Assembly: GCA_015680905.1 (NCBI GenBank)
Contig: CM027384.1
Span: forward strand, 78,339,501 to 78,403,500
DNA: 64,000 nt
From: Coptis chinensis
Taxonomy: Eukaryota > Streptophyta > Magnoliopsida > Ranunculales > Ranunculaceae
Reading direction: 5' to 3'
In this document: positions 32,301 through 44,828 of the stretch, piece by piece
Numbering within the stretch: position 1 is the first letter of the stretch
Layout: each line of letters opens with the position of its first letter
Program-made: the position numbers and the translations under genes
Notes under the pieces: generated by a model
What the model saw: only the letters and a program-made list of their open reading frames with translations
Told to the model about the DNA's origin: nothing
Database searches by the model: none

Positions 32301-35300
32301 TCACACATATCTACAAGGTAGATACAAGGTAGATACTGCAATGCTTAAGAATCTTCGTTTTTAGATTTTAGGTAGCAATTATTGATTTTACTCATTATGT
32401 TTGGAGTTGACACGCCTTGTTTTCCAAAGTCAACACATTTCCGTAACCATGAAAATTATTCAACTAGGAAATTAAAACTACTAATTTAAGGCAAATTCAT
32501 TTTGCAATTAAAGAAAATAATTCTACTTACTGTCCTAATGGGGCTGCATGGATATTGGAGCCGTTAACGATCTTGACGATATCTGGGATGTCTGCAGCAC
32601 AAGTACCTATTATCCACCACAGTAGAACTAACGTACTAATAAAGTATTCCTGTCTTGCTGCATTAGTAAACTACTGAGTGTGTAGCATGTAACTAATTCT
32701 GTTAAAAAACTTAAATTATAAAAGTATTTTATGTTAAAGAGGTTTCAGAAAGCTGTAACAGTGTAAGTAACTGTGAGAAAAGGGGAGTACAAGAAAAAAT
32801 AGCTTGAAATACATTTACATGTAATTTTTGCTTTTAATGATCAGGTCTGCATGAACACGAGTGATTATGGAGAAAATCTTTACTATTGCTGTGGATTATA
32901 GAAATATTTATATATTATACCAATTCCGAACCCAAAAGATCTCGTCAATATCAAATGCTACTTGAAATGGCGACCGGGTATTATCTTATTGTATAATGCT
33001 CAAACTATATTGAGTTGAATATAAGTTAGTCTTGAAAAGGTCAGCTGAGCATGCATGAATTTGCAAAATTGCAAAGCGATTGTGATTCAACCAATAATAA
33101 TAGACCAAGTATGTCATTACTAATTACATAAGTGTTAATATAACGGTTTTGATTATATTTATATATTAATCTATGGATAAGAAAAAGGAAAAGTTTATAA
33201 GTACTATTAACTATCAGCAGTTGCCTTTGCCTTGGATTCAGTAGTTCCCGCTATAACTAAAAATAGCATTAGATAGTGGAATAAATTTACTTCAAATTTC
33301 ATAGTCAGTGTGCATCTGCTACTCATGTGCATCCATCACACATGAGCGTGCCTCTTACCCAAGTTACATGTGAATCCTTAGGAGTTCTGCCTAATTTATT
33401 TGGACCTGGAAATTTCAATCTCCTAATTTTCTAGATTGACCTCTAGCTGGATCATTATTAATAGAACATTGTTGTAAATTCAACTCTTTTGTCATTTTTA
33501 GCAATTTAAATTAGTTTTCTTACAGACCAGGAAATCTCAATCTTTTAATTTTTCATATCGACCACTTGCTGGATCATTATTAAGTAGAACTTTGCTGTAA
33601 TTATTTGTTGTAAAATCAATAAATTATTTTTTCTTACACATTTACCATAAATCCTTATTTTGGTATAAAACTGTATAAGTCTAAGTAACATGGACACTTC
33701 ATATTCCTTAAAAGGTCCATGTCAGACACGGACATGTTGTGCATATGAATTTTAAACTAGGGTTTCTTTAATATCGTAAAAGACTACAAAAATATTCTAT
33801 AAACATAGTTACAACTTTATGTATTCTACTTTATAGTTTTTTATTTGTAAGGAGACTCTTGTAAGGTCTTGAGCCTAATAATTAGTTGTGTAACTAAAGA
33901 AAGTAATATTTTCTTTATGATCTGTGTCCGCAGATCCTACTTCATATAGTCATATGGCCATATAGGTTGCTGTGTCGGACACTCAGTATCCGTGTTGGAC
34001 ACCGACATATGTATCCATGTCAGTGTGACTTAGGTACAAGTTGGTCATTGGAAAAAATTCTTATTCTCGTACTAATTTGTTGCTAGGCAGTCTGGTTAAA
34101 CTCGTAGTCATATAATCTGGATCCATAGGTTAAATACTTAAATTTGATTTTGAAAATGGATGAATAAGGCCCAAGTATTCGAATTTTTATCTGTAGTATG
34201 CCATCCATAAATTTAGGCTTAGTGGTTATGACGGACACATAATGGATAGTGGAAGGAATGTCTGATTCAAGTTTGTATCTATACTGCTCTGATCCAGTTA
34301 TAGTTTTGTCACTTCCTGTCTTTCTATTTAGTTCGATTTCTTTGTTTGGTATGCGTTGCGTAGACTTCCCTTTCTGATGAGATTAGCTAGATCCATTTCC
34401 AAATCATAAACGTGGATGCTGAAGCAATTCAAACTGGCTAATGTGTTGCATACAGTTTAAGGTGGATTAGAAACCCTGTAATGGATTGTTGTAGCAAATC
34501 AATGGATGCAAAAGTTTTGATTTATATTACACATTATTCTTTCATCAAAAGATTATTGGCTTTGAAGAAGCTGTTTTGCATTACTGCCCTACTCATTCAT
34601 TCTCTTCTTCTGTCTTTTTAATTTTATTATTATTTTTTTGAGAAGATTGGGGGAGGCAGCTGGAAGGCTGAGAGCCTGAGAAGGCTGCATTTTACAAATT
34701 TAAATGGAACTCCGTTGTGTCTTACATTAAAAGCTTGAATTCTTTGTTTGATGATATTAATTGTAATGAATCTACTATTCTACTGCTAATATATACTAAT
34801 AAAAACATCTACTAGTAAAAAAATAAAGAAGATATGTCTGTATGTGATGATATTGATCGATAACTTCCCAAAAATTTTGATCTAATTGTGTGCTCTGCTT
34901 TGCATTTATAGGAGACCTACACCAGTAGAGGAAATCCTGACAATAGAGATCAGACCAGGCTGGAAAAAGGGAACCAAAATCACTTTCCCAGAGAAGGGCA
35001 ATGAACAGCGAGGTGTGATATCGTCAGACCTAGTCTTCATCATTGACGAGAAACCTCATGGTATCTTCAAAAGGGATGGCAATGATCTCATAGTCATGCA
35101 GAAGATATCCCTTGTGGAAGCTCTGACTGGTTACACAGCACAGTTAACGACTCTGGATGGACGAAGTTTGACCATCACCGTCAATTCGATTATTAATCCC
35201 AGCTATGAAGAAATTGTAAGGGGGGAGGGAATGCCAATCCCAAAAGAGCCTTCCAAGAGAGGAAACTTGAGAATCAAATTTAACATCAAATTCCCCAGCA

Positions 35301-35347
35301 GGCTTACGTCAGAGCAAAAAACAGGTATCAAAAGGCTGTTGTCATGA
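29336..35347 (+). CDS. Class B (type II) DnaJ/HSP40 co-chaperone
   Basis: Three exons, 29336-29500, 29592-30046 and 34912-35347, give about 351 residues; the junctions are GT-AG and in phase. Residues 1-70 form the J domain with DYYKILGV and the HPD triad at 32-34 (KWHPDKNP), which stimulates Hsp70 ATPase. A Gly/Phe-rich linker follows (about 78-140, with long Gly runs). The two C-terminal substrate-binding domains come next, with [20 protein letters not shown], the [14 protein letters not shown] block and a closing dimerisation helix. No CxxCxGxG zinc fingers are present, which defines class B. No signal peptide is seen, so it is probably cytosolic/nuclear. Intron 2 is unusually long (4865 bp) and holds at least one MITE-like element. 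Confidence 0.92.
30583..30936. mobile_element. MITE-like element in DnaJ intron 2
   Basis: Inverted ends AGTCCAATGG and CCATTGGACT are each followed, after a short offset on one side, by CTCTTTATCC or its complement. This makes a compound terminal repeat of about 25 bp. The 354-bp interior has two direct copies of a 50-bp unit with CACTTCAAGTGGAGTGG. No coding frame is present and the target duplication is not resolved. Confidence 0.65.
33681..34033. mobile_element. Possible decayed TIR element in DnaJ intron 2
   Basis: The left end has CTAAGTAACATGGACA, then GTCAGACACGGACATG. The right end carries the inverted counterparts, GTGTTGGACACCGACAT then CATGTCAGTGTGACTTAG. The match is imperfect and no target duplication is visible. 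GACAC/GTGTC words are enriched at both ends. Confidence 0.4.
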
Positions 35348-38300
35348 ATGATAGTGGTAATCTTCATCTCTCATTTGTGTAAGTTTGCGTTGTTCCTCTG
35401 TAGTGGCTTCTTAGTACTATGCTTTGGGTTCTGGATTTCATGGTAGGGGTCATTTGTTTATTTAATAGAATATGGTCATTTCATTTTTTTTTTTTTTTTC
35501 ATATCCATATTTACAATCTTCTTTTGAACGCCACGTATTTTTGGTCCACTCACTTGTGAAGAGCTGAGACTTGTGATTGGAAGGTTGGTCATTAAGGCCT
35601 CTTGTACGCTTCAGTGCAAGTTCATACAATTTAAAATCCAAATGATTCTGAGTTATCATTTACCTGGCAAAAGGTTGTCAGTGTACTATAGAGTACTTAG
35701 TGAACGAAGTCCGGCTCTTTATTCAGTGACTTTAGCTATCGTTTTGCACTATTGAAGTTTGATATTGGAGAACATTTTTTGTCAATCATGGTCCCCAATA
35801 GTTTCTGATGTAAACCTTAGTTACGAAAAACTAGGATGTTTGTTGGTTAGAGTTCATCTAGGAACGTATTTGAACATAGGGTGCAGTGATCGGGATTGCC
35901 TCAAGGAGTGGTCTGATTTTTATGGGCTTATAATTTGTATTTAGGGTTGTAAAGACTAAAGAGTATGGAAGCGTATGGGTTGGGCTTGAAGTGATAACCA
36001 AACCCTGTCAGGTTTAAAACTAGTCTTGCCGGAATAAGTTTTTATAGTTGAATTGTACGCATGTACTTTACATGTTTCTTTTTCCTGGTTTTGGCATCAC
36101 TTTTTAGTTTGACACTCGGAGGTTCTGCAGTAACATAAACAAAAGAGAAGGGGTAGAGACGTAGAGTGAGAGATGTATTAAGAAGTACTGTAATATTTTG
36201 CAGTTCGGTGGTTGCTTAGTTAACTTGAACTTCGTAGTAGACTTACTAGGTTAAAAATTGAACACATATAAAACATAGGTAACTGGTACAGCTAAGTGAT
36301 AGACAAGCTTTAGAGCAGGGATAGATAGAATGGAATAATGAAGCTTCAGAACATCTACCATTTAGTTAGTGGCTGCAAAAAGTCAAGTCTTCTGTTAATT
36401 GCTTTGGCAACTTACAACACTTTCTGTAAATGCAAACATCTATTAAGCTGGTTCTGCCGTATTTTGAAAGGAATTTTAAGAGTACATGAATCCACATACT
36501 TCTCGATTGACCTTCCAAAAACTAGAGGATTTATTAGCTTGTGCATAGATCTACAGAAAATGAAGAAACACAAACTACAGCAGCCGAAATAAAACAAAAT
36601 GTATTTCTTAAAATCAGAAAATACAAACCACAAGAAGGAACTGGAAAATTCTGACTGTTCTAGTAATGCTCGAACAGTGAACAACGCAAAAACTCTGAAG
36701 CTTGGAACATGCTTTTGTTTTCAAACTTTTGCACACATTGACCAGTTCTAACACAAAATACAAAGCATATCCTTCTCACAATTATTGGCTGAGTTTAGCA
36801 TTTAATTACGTGTCTTGTTTTCTGTTTTCTTTTTATTCGATCTCACTTATCTTGAATCTTTATGAACCCAACACACACACACAACCTATAAAAGTCCACG
36901 AGAACCTTTAGAAACAATAATATGAGGAGAGATGTCGACAACTTGGTTTTCAAGGTAGTGGTCACCTTGAACTTCAAAGTCTGATTCTTTGAGTAGTATC
37001 ATGCCGATTCTATTTTGAATGTAATCTTTGTATAAGACAAGATGATTTCATTTCTGTGAACATAATCTGCAGAGAGATTACAATGTCGCAATTTGTTTTA
37101 GAAGTCATATCTTCTGAGAGTATATGTTGGGAAGCCTAACTCTTTGTCTTATTAGGTCCAGTTGCAGCCCCTCAGAATAGTTGTTCTTGAGTAAAGTATA
37201 TACCTCCTTCCACTTAAAACCAATTAGTGATGAATGGAGACATTCTGCTACATGATCTTACATACTGTGATAAAATTCAGTCGGACTTCTTAGAAATTAT
37301 ACCACCTCGCCCCTCGATGCCTTCCTTTAGTGACTGATTAGTTGGAAATATTAGTTAAGAAAATACTTACAAATGATGCTTTTATCCTTGTTAACTCATG
37401 TGACATGCATTTTCTTAAAATTATCATTTGCAAATCGCATCAATGTATCTGTTCACAAATCTATCTATATACAGTACCTGATTCAAAAAAAAAAATCACA
37501 TCCATAGTTGACTCGCATAGAACATGGTCTAATTGTCCTGTGGAAAGTGCTACATGACCCAGACAGAGATTGAACGTGATAACAAATAGACTCCTAGCAA
37601 ATAACCATGTGTCAACTATCAAGTAATATGATTGAGCAAAACATTCTATCTCAATGGTTTTACTTGAGAAATGGCCCAATTATTTGGACTCAGAGAAGCC
37701 CACTTGTGTTGTTTAAGTGGTAACAGAAAGGCCACTTGCTCTGCTACTGTACTCTAAGGGGTCCCGTACTCTAATTGCGACTTGACATTCATCTTTTCAA
37801 AATCTATAAGTGGGCCACGAAATCTTTATAATATTGTGTTATAGAACTTTTTTTTGGTGAATTGTGTTATAGAACTCGATCACGCTAGGCTGGGGTAAGT
37901 TTTGGAGTATTTGCTAGAGATGGGACTCCATAGTCCATGTAACAAGTGCTATGATAGAATTTGATAAAACCTCTACATGGTTGCAGCCAGTACGATCTGA
38001 ATGCTGTGGAGATCATCAAAACAAAAAATCAGCTTCTTCAAAGAATGAGCAACCTTGCAAAATCTATCACGCAATTTTAGTAACTTTCAATTTTGTCAAT
38101 TCCATATGTAATTTTCAGTTTGTAGTGGTTAGAAATTTTTTGTATAATGAATCTCCATGGCGACAAAAACCACGACCTCATTCCAAGTGGCATACTCACA
38201 TAGTCACATATAAGTATTCTTTGGCTGCTTTTGTGTTTCCCCAAAGTTATACTTTAGGAACAGGGGAGATGAGATCAACTTCCACTCTTTTCCAAACAAT

Positions 38301-41300
38301 AACGACTCTTTATGATGTCTTTTAGTAGAGATGTCACAACTGGCGTAAGGTCTTATACTCGTTTATCAATTGATCGTAAGAGAAAAATATGGTAAAAAGC
38401 TAAATTGTACTTTAGGGCATTCATGTTACATATTTTTTGTTTAATTCCAAGAATTTTCTACTATATTATACGATAGAACAAAAATGGCTTTATCCAAGAA
38501 TTTTCTACTTTATCTAAAAGCTTACTTCCTGAGTCATAATGCGTTATCTTCCATAATCAAACATTCATTCCCACATTTTTTATTTTCTTGCTAAAGATAC
38601 TGATCGTTCTCACTTTTAGTGAAAGAGAATCTGGTCACAATCAATGAACTAATAAACCAGAGAATTAGGTTCCCCACTCCAAACAAATAAACTTCTATTT
38701 ATGGTAAATTCAAGCCTACCCAGTCCCCCCAGGTCCCCACACACAAATTCCATTCAAGGGAAATATCGAGTCAGGAAAGCATACAAGTGGCGCACCACCC
38801 CCACCCACCCTACACGTTCTTTTTAGATTGACACCCACTTATCTTTGTTATACTCTTCTTCTAAAGGTTCATAATTTGTTTCTCTACTTAGCAAAACAAC
38901 TTTTCTCCAATAGTTTAGGGACCATTACCCTTCCCTTTTAAGACCATTTACACCTGTCTCCAATCTATTATTTGTTGAATACAGGTACCTTTTGGTGGGG
39001 GATGGTAAATGTCTCATTTCACAACAATTTAAGATCAAGTTTATGCATCAACAAAAACTAGATATATCAAGTGTATGTGTTCTTGGTGGTTTTTTTGTGC
39101 ATTGCTATTTGAATTTTAACTGCCTGAACTTCTCTACATAATTATAACTACAGTAAATGTAATATTGATGGTTACTGTTGATAAACTAGCCGTCACTCGT
39201 GATTGCTACTCATGCACGATATTGCTGATGCACCCATGACAATATATATTAGGGTAATTACGCTTCAAATGCACCCATAGGCGACTGCCACTCATAACAT
39301 TACCATTGACGAGTGTATGCCTTCAGCACATCTCTTTTCCCTTGCAAAGCACGAAAAACAAATTCAGAGTTTGGTTCAAGAGTTGTCTCTTTAAATAACT
39401 ATGGCATCCCGAGTTTGATTATCTCTGTCTTCGCTGAGTGGTTCACAACTAGGGGGTTAGCTTGTTATACTGCGCAACTTTTGGCTAGCACAAAAACATA
39501 AGTTGCTCACAATCAAACGGATGTAAGTATGTAACCTCTAGTCCCCTAGTACACAATCGAATGTGGGAAGATTTTCAAATACAGAACATAGAACCGTCCC
39601 ACGACAATTCTGTATGCGAACAGAGAGAGGGTCGAGTGGAAGTCAGTCCAACTTTAGATTGACATGATGTCCTTTCACCTATATTTTGCAATATTATTTG
39701 ACAAGATGTCACGGTTGGCCAGATGTTGGATTAGCTCGGACCCCCAGTTTTGCATTTGAGTGAACATTACAGAATTCCATTTAGGCACTTGCTGCTAAGA
39801 GCAACTATAGTCAATTAGTCACTGGTTGATTGGATTATTATTAATAAATAATCAATTAAAATGATTGAGATGACATGGGGCAGTACGTGCACCGTGCACG
39901 TAAGGCTTCTCAAACAACCAAGCACAACACATATTTTCCATTCATTATAGCTTCTCCCACTACCCAAAAAGATTTGCCAATTATTAAAGACAAGCAGAGA
40001 AGCACATAGTTAAGTATTTGACTATGAACACAAATTATTTGAAATTGACGAACATATCACATGAGGGAATGAACCAAAGCTGAAAAAAGTGAAGGATAGA
40101 ACTTCATTCCACAGTTAGCACCTACACCTTTATGCTAAAAGCTGTGTTTGGACGTTAGACACGTTGGTGGCTTGGTGCTTAATGCTGTGTAGTTTTCAAA
40201 CTTCATGGAGAGTGGAATGTTGAATATGTTCAAATTTCCCACTTATAATTGAATCTGCAAATCCCAAATGGCACACCCTCATACAGAGACCTCACTTAAG
40301 AGCTTTAGTGGGCGATCCCACCAAATGTTACCAATTTTGAGCCTAAAGCCTTTTGCTTAGGACTCGGGGCATAGTCCAAAGTTTTAAAATCTTTGAAATT
40401 TTGATAATCAGAGAAGAACACTATATTTCATGATAATTTCTTATTAATTTCGTGTTTAAAAACGTCGACAAAGTCTCAGTCTCTCCTTCAGGACTCATGA
40501 GCATAGTAGTTCGTGATTTCAAAAGGAATTTCGGAATTTGCTTGAATATTACAGTTGTTAATAATATGTTGGAATTCCGGAAACTATGGTCAGTAGTCAC
40601 GGCATGACACCCCCCGCCCCCACCCCAAAAAAAAAAATCACACAAGTACCCAATTAGTTGATTTGGATGTGTAGTGTAATCAATGGAGAGACCCTAATCG
40701 TTAACCCAAACTTAAACAAATGAGATTACGATAACAGTTGCTTTGAACAGGAAAATATATAAGTAGTAATTAACCACAGGCAACAATGGTCCCAGACTGT
40801 CGAATGTCTGGTCTGCCTTGAATGAGATCATTAGGAAAGCAAAATAGTTGAAAATGAAGGACAGAAGAAAGGATTCCATTTACAGCAAAAACAACTTTTT
40901 ACTGAAAGTAACTAAATCTAGACGATCTTTCAGATTCTGCTGCGTTTATCGACAGCTTTATTAAGCCACCAATAATGCAGAAAGAAAGAGCCCGAGTTTT
41001 ATAGGCGTGCAAGTGAGTGCCCCCTGCCTTCCCCAGTATATGGCATCATTTGTAGCAGTTTCAGCTTTTGGGAACTTCTGACTCCTTATGAAGTGTTGGA
41101 AGGCAATTAAATGGACGAAAATGACGTGAAAAGGGCTGAAGGACCTGTCTCAACCACATTATAAGGACGGTCAGACAGCTCATTAGTTCTGTTCATACTG
41201 ACACTTCTCTTTTCCACTACAATGACAAATATCTCCTGCATTTTTTTTTTAAATAAATACGATTTTTCAATGAAAATCTATGTCCATTTTTTTTGGTAAA

Positions 41301-41872
41301 GAAATCTATGTCCATTTACTCCTCCTTGCGCACCAGCTTGTTTGTATTCTCTTATATAACCACAGACAAGTTGGTTGACGCCCTTCGTAGTGGAGAAAGA
41401 TCGAGATTCTCAAATACAAACAATATTTATCAAATCATCCTCAACCAAAAATAAGCTTAATCTAAATTTGTAAGCGCTCTATCGATCACGAGCTAGTTCA
41501 CCGGAATGCTTAGGACATTGGTTCCTATTTGGCTGTTAAGGTGTCTATAATTAAGATCTTGCTGATTTTTTTTTTATTGTTCCCTATACATTGTAGGTTT
41601 ACAGTGATAGTGTATTGTTTTAGTCGATTCAATTTTGCTACAGTACAATAATTTTGGGAATCAAATCCAATTTTGTTCTTTATTCGATATTGAAAGTTAT
41701 TCTTGGAGTTGTTATATGTAATCCAAGTATATCCATAGTTCTTATAGATTTCAAAATTACACAGTTCTAAAAATTTAGTATTCTGACTAAAATTTGGTAA
41801 TTTACATTTTCCAACCTCATATTGTTATTTTGATTGGGCGCTTTGATTTTTTTTAAATATTAAAATATTCGA
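35348..41872. other. Intergenic, no gene identified
   Basis: The first few hundred bases hold the DnaJ 3' UTR. The rest is AT-rich with only short, random-looking open frames. I see no tRNA, no recognisable transposon ends and no conserved protein segment. A 19-bp perfect palindrome occurs at 39884-39902. Confidence 0.55.
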
Positions 41873-42720
41873 TTGAACTCAGAGATTATGCTCAAAAGGT
41901 ATATTCCATAGTACAAAATACTACGAAATATCAAAAATGTTTTTGTGACGTCTATTGAGTTTATGTTAAAAAAAAGTAAAGTAGTACTCGAGCCGGTGGC
42001 CGGGTGAGCACTTAGGCATATTAGGCCCTAGGCACTGAGCAGGGTTTTTTTTTTTTTTTTAATTAATAATAAATATATTATAATGAAGAAATCAAGAAAT
42101 AAAAAAATTTATCATAATTCAAAAAATAAACATAAACAAATGCACTTAATTATAGAAAGGAATAATAGTTGAAGAAGATGACAAAGTGATAGTTGAATAG
42201 GGAGACTAAAGAGTGACTTCACATAAAAATATATTCTCTTTCTTATAGCGACATATAATTTATATTAAGATCTAGTCTTTTAAACCCATACAAATATTGA
42301 ACTCGGAGATTATGCTCAAAAGGTATATTTTATAGTACAAAATACTACGGAATATCAAAAGTGTTTTTGTGACGTCTATTAGTTTATGTTAAAAAAAAGT
42401 AAGGTGGTACTCAAGGCCGTGGGTGAGCACTTAGGCATATTAGGCCCTAGGCACTGGACAGTTAGGTTTTTTTTTAATTAATAATGAATATATTATAATA
42501 AAGAAATTAAGAAATAAAAAATTTATCATAATTCAAAAAATAAACACAGACAAATATATTTAATTATAGAAAAGAATAATAGTTGAAGAAGATGACAAAG
42601 TGATCTGATCGAGTTGAATAGGAAGACCAAAGAGTGACTTCATATAAAAATATATTCTCTTTCTTATAGCAACCATATAATTTATATTAAGATCCAATAT
42701 TTTAAACCCATACAAATATT
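41873..42720. repeat. 424-bp tandem duplication
   Basis: Two adjacent copies, 41873-42296 and 42297-42720, both begin with TTGAACTC-GAGATTATGC (one variable base) and end with TTTAAACCCATACAAATAT. They differ by scattered substitutions and short indels. Each contains ATAGTACAAAATACTACG near its start and a GTGAGCACTTAGGCATATT block followed by a T-run. No gene is present. Confidence 0.9.
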
Positions 42721-44748
42721 AAGCTTTCAAAAGCATTTTTATTTTCAGCATTTAATTTATTTTTAAAAAAATGAGCTTAGTCCGCCTAGACCGTTTTTTA
42801 AACCGATTTAGATTTAGACGAGTTGGTTTGACACTGCCTCGCCCATAAAACCTTTCAGAGGTCGGTAATTCCGTATTGGTGTAGTGGGTTTTTAACTTTT
42901 TATCAGTTGAATCTTTCTTCCGGTACAAGATTTTCGAACTGTTGATGTGAACAAGTGGACAACATGCAAAGAAACATAAACATAGCAATCAACACCTTTT
43001 TGCATCTGAATGGCATAAAGGTGGAGGGGACTGAGGCAGATGAAAAACCGTTTGGTGGTAGGGACCCTGGCTACATGGCTACATGGAGGTTATGATCTCA
43101 ATATTCCAAAATGATGATCATGAATGTTATGTGTGTGGTGGTGGGTGAGAGCTTATTCTTCCCCCCCAACCCCCACCACCTTATCACATGCAACCTTTAG
43201 CCATTTTGATATGACATATCTCCTTCTCTCTCTCTTTAAATCTTCCTATCTTGGATTTACTTCTAAAGTTCTAAGCACTTTGATGTTGACTTTCATGTCC
43301 TCAATGGGCATTTAAATTAGTGGACATGGCATCTTTCTTTTTCCCTCTCTTTTCCAAGTAACGAGCAATCTGATTCTGTACTCTCGCACGAGTCAGGTAA
43401 ATTAACAGTCTAATGTCAATGATGCGCTTGATTGCATAAGCGAACTTTTCCCTGAATGACCCACTTTTTACTAGAGAATCGAACTTCTCCCGTGTCCTGC
43501 TAACTCACTGAAGTTCCTACGGAGAAAATTCATTGCCTACGCCCTATGACATACTTGTGACTTTTTTTTGGGTCCTTCGTCAACAACTTGGTCTGGAATG
43601 TACACTTTGTTTGTTGTTGTTGTTTTTTACCAGTAGAAATGTAGAATACATTTTGATTTTGATTTTTTAGGGTGGTACGAAGCTTTATAATTTCAGAAAT
43701 ATTTTTATTGGTAGTTTTATAGTTTCAGAAATACGTATATTGGTAGTAGGCAAAAAAAGTTTGTATTGAATGAAAAAATTACGGGTTAAGATTTTTTTTT
43801 CATGTGTATTGGGAGGGAGGAGACTCTAATTTTCCATTTAGTAGGAGAAAATTCTAATGGGCTCATCTAGAAAGGATAATACTAGTTAACCCACAAATTA
43901 AAAAGAACACGAACAGAAGTGTAAATCAAGAATATGTTGTTGAAGGAAATCACCTAAATTATTGAATTCTCAAAAGATTATTTGAGTTGTCGACAACATA
44001 TCAATTTATTCTCCACTTGAAGCAGTTTATTGGGCAAAATCCTTACAGAATTCTAGATATTACAGAAAATCAACATTGTTTATGTTACATATTTTCAAAA
44101 TTATGCTTCTAAATGCTACTGACTTATCGACTACCTCCTTTGGGCCGGGCTAAAATTAAAACCTCAAGAAAAACCGTGTGAGAGTGTATATAATTTGACT
44201 AGTCGTTTTGCACTGAATTGTATAAGGCCATTTAATTGACTAGTCGTTGAATGAGATGAAGTGTAACCTCACTTCGACATATACCCTCTCTAAACCAAAT
44301 TTCTTAAATTTTGTCTCATATATGTAAAGTTAAATCATAGTTAACTACATCACTATCGACTTAAATACGTATCACTACCGACTTAATTCTCATCGTATAT
44401 CAATAATATGGTGATACTATAATGTCGAAAATATCATTATACAGATTATAGAAAACTAGAAAAAAATGATTATACATCCAATAGAGAATCTTCCAAGAAA
44501 GCAAAATTGAAATCACTTGGGCACAATACTCCTTTTAGTACCAAAACAGCATACTGTTAAGGGCATAAGTGGTCAGTGCTCACCCAATTGGTTTGTTGTT
44601 TGTAAAGGCAATTGAGTAAGACCCCTTTGACAAACCCACATTATCAGCAGCACACGTACACACAACACACAACAACTGCAAATGTCAACACCGAACTACA
44701 GCAACGGTTCATTTCCTCAACTTTTTGGTTCATCAGTCTTTCGCTTGT
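42721..44748. other. Intergenic upstream of SMXL; no gene
   Basis: No coding region is supported. A 35-bp tandem pair built on TTTATAATTTCAGAAATA and TTTATAGTTTCAGAAATA lies at about 43685-43750. The last few hundred bases are presumably the SMXL promoter. Confidence 0.5.
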
Positions 44749-44756
44749 CTATAAAC
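44749..44756 (+). promoter_or_regulatory. Candidate TATA box of the SMXL gene
   Basis: CTATAAAC lies about 75 bases before the start codon, a plausible core-promoter position. It is an inference from spacing and composition only. Confidence 0.4.
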
Positions 44757-44828
44757 AAATATTAAAAACCAGTCTCATCCTCAAATCTTTCATTTTTCTA
44801 AACAAACTATTTATGAAAAACGCAAAAC

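Noticed and set aside
37951-38325. 124-codon plus-strand frame in the DnaJ-SMXL intergenic region
   Set aside because: The composition is like the surrounding non-coding DNA and no domain is recognisable.
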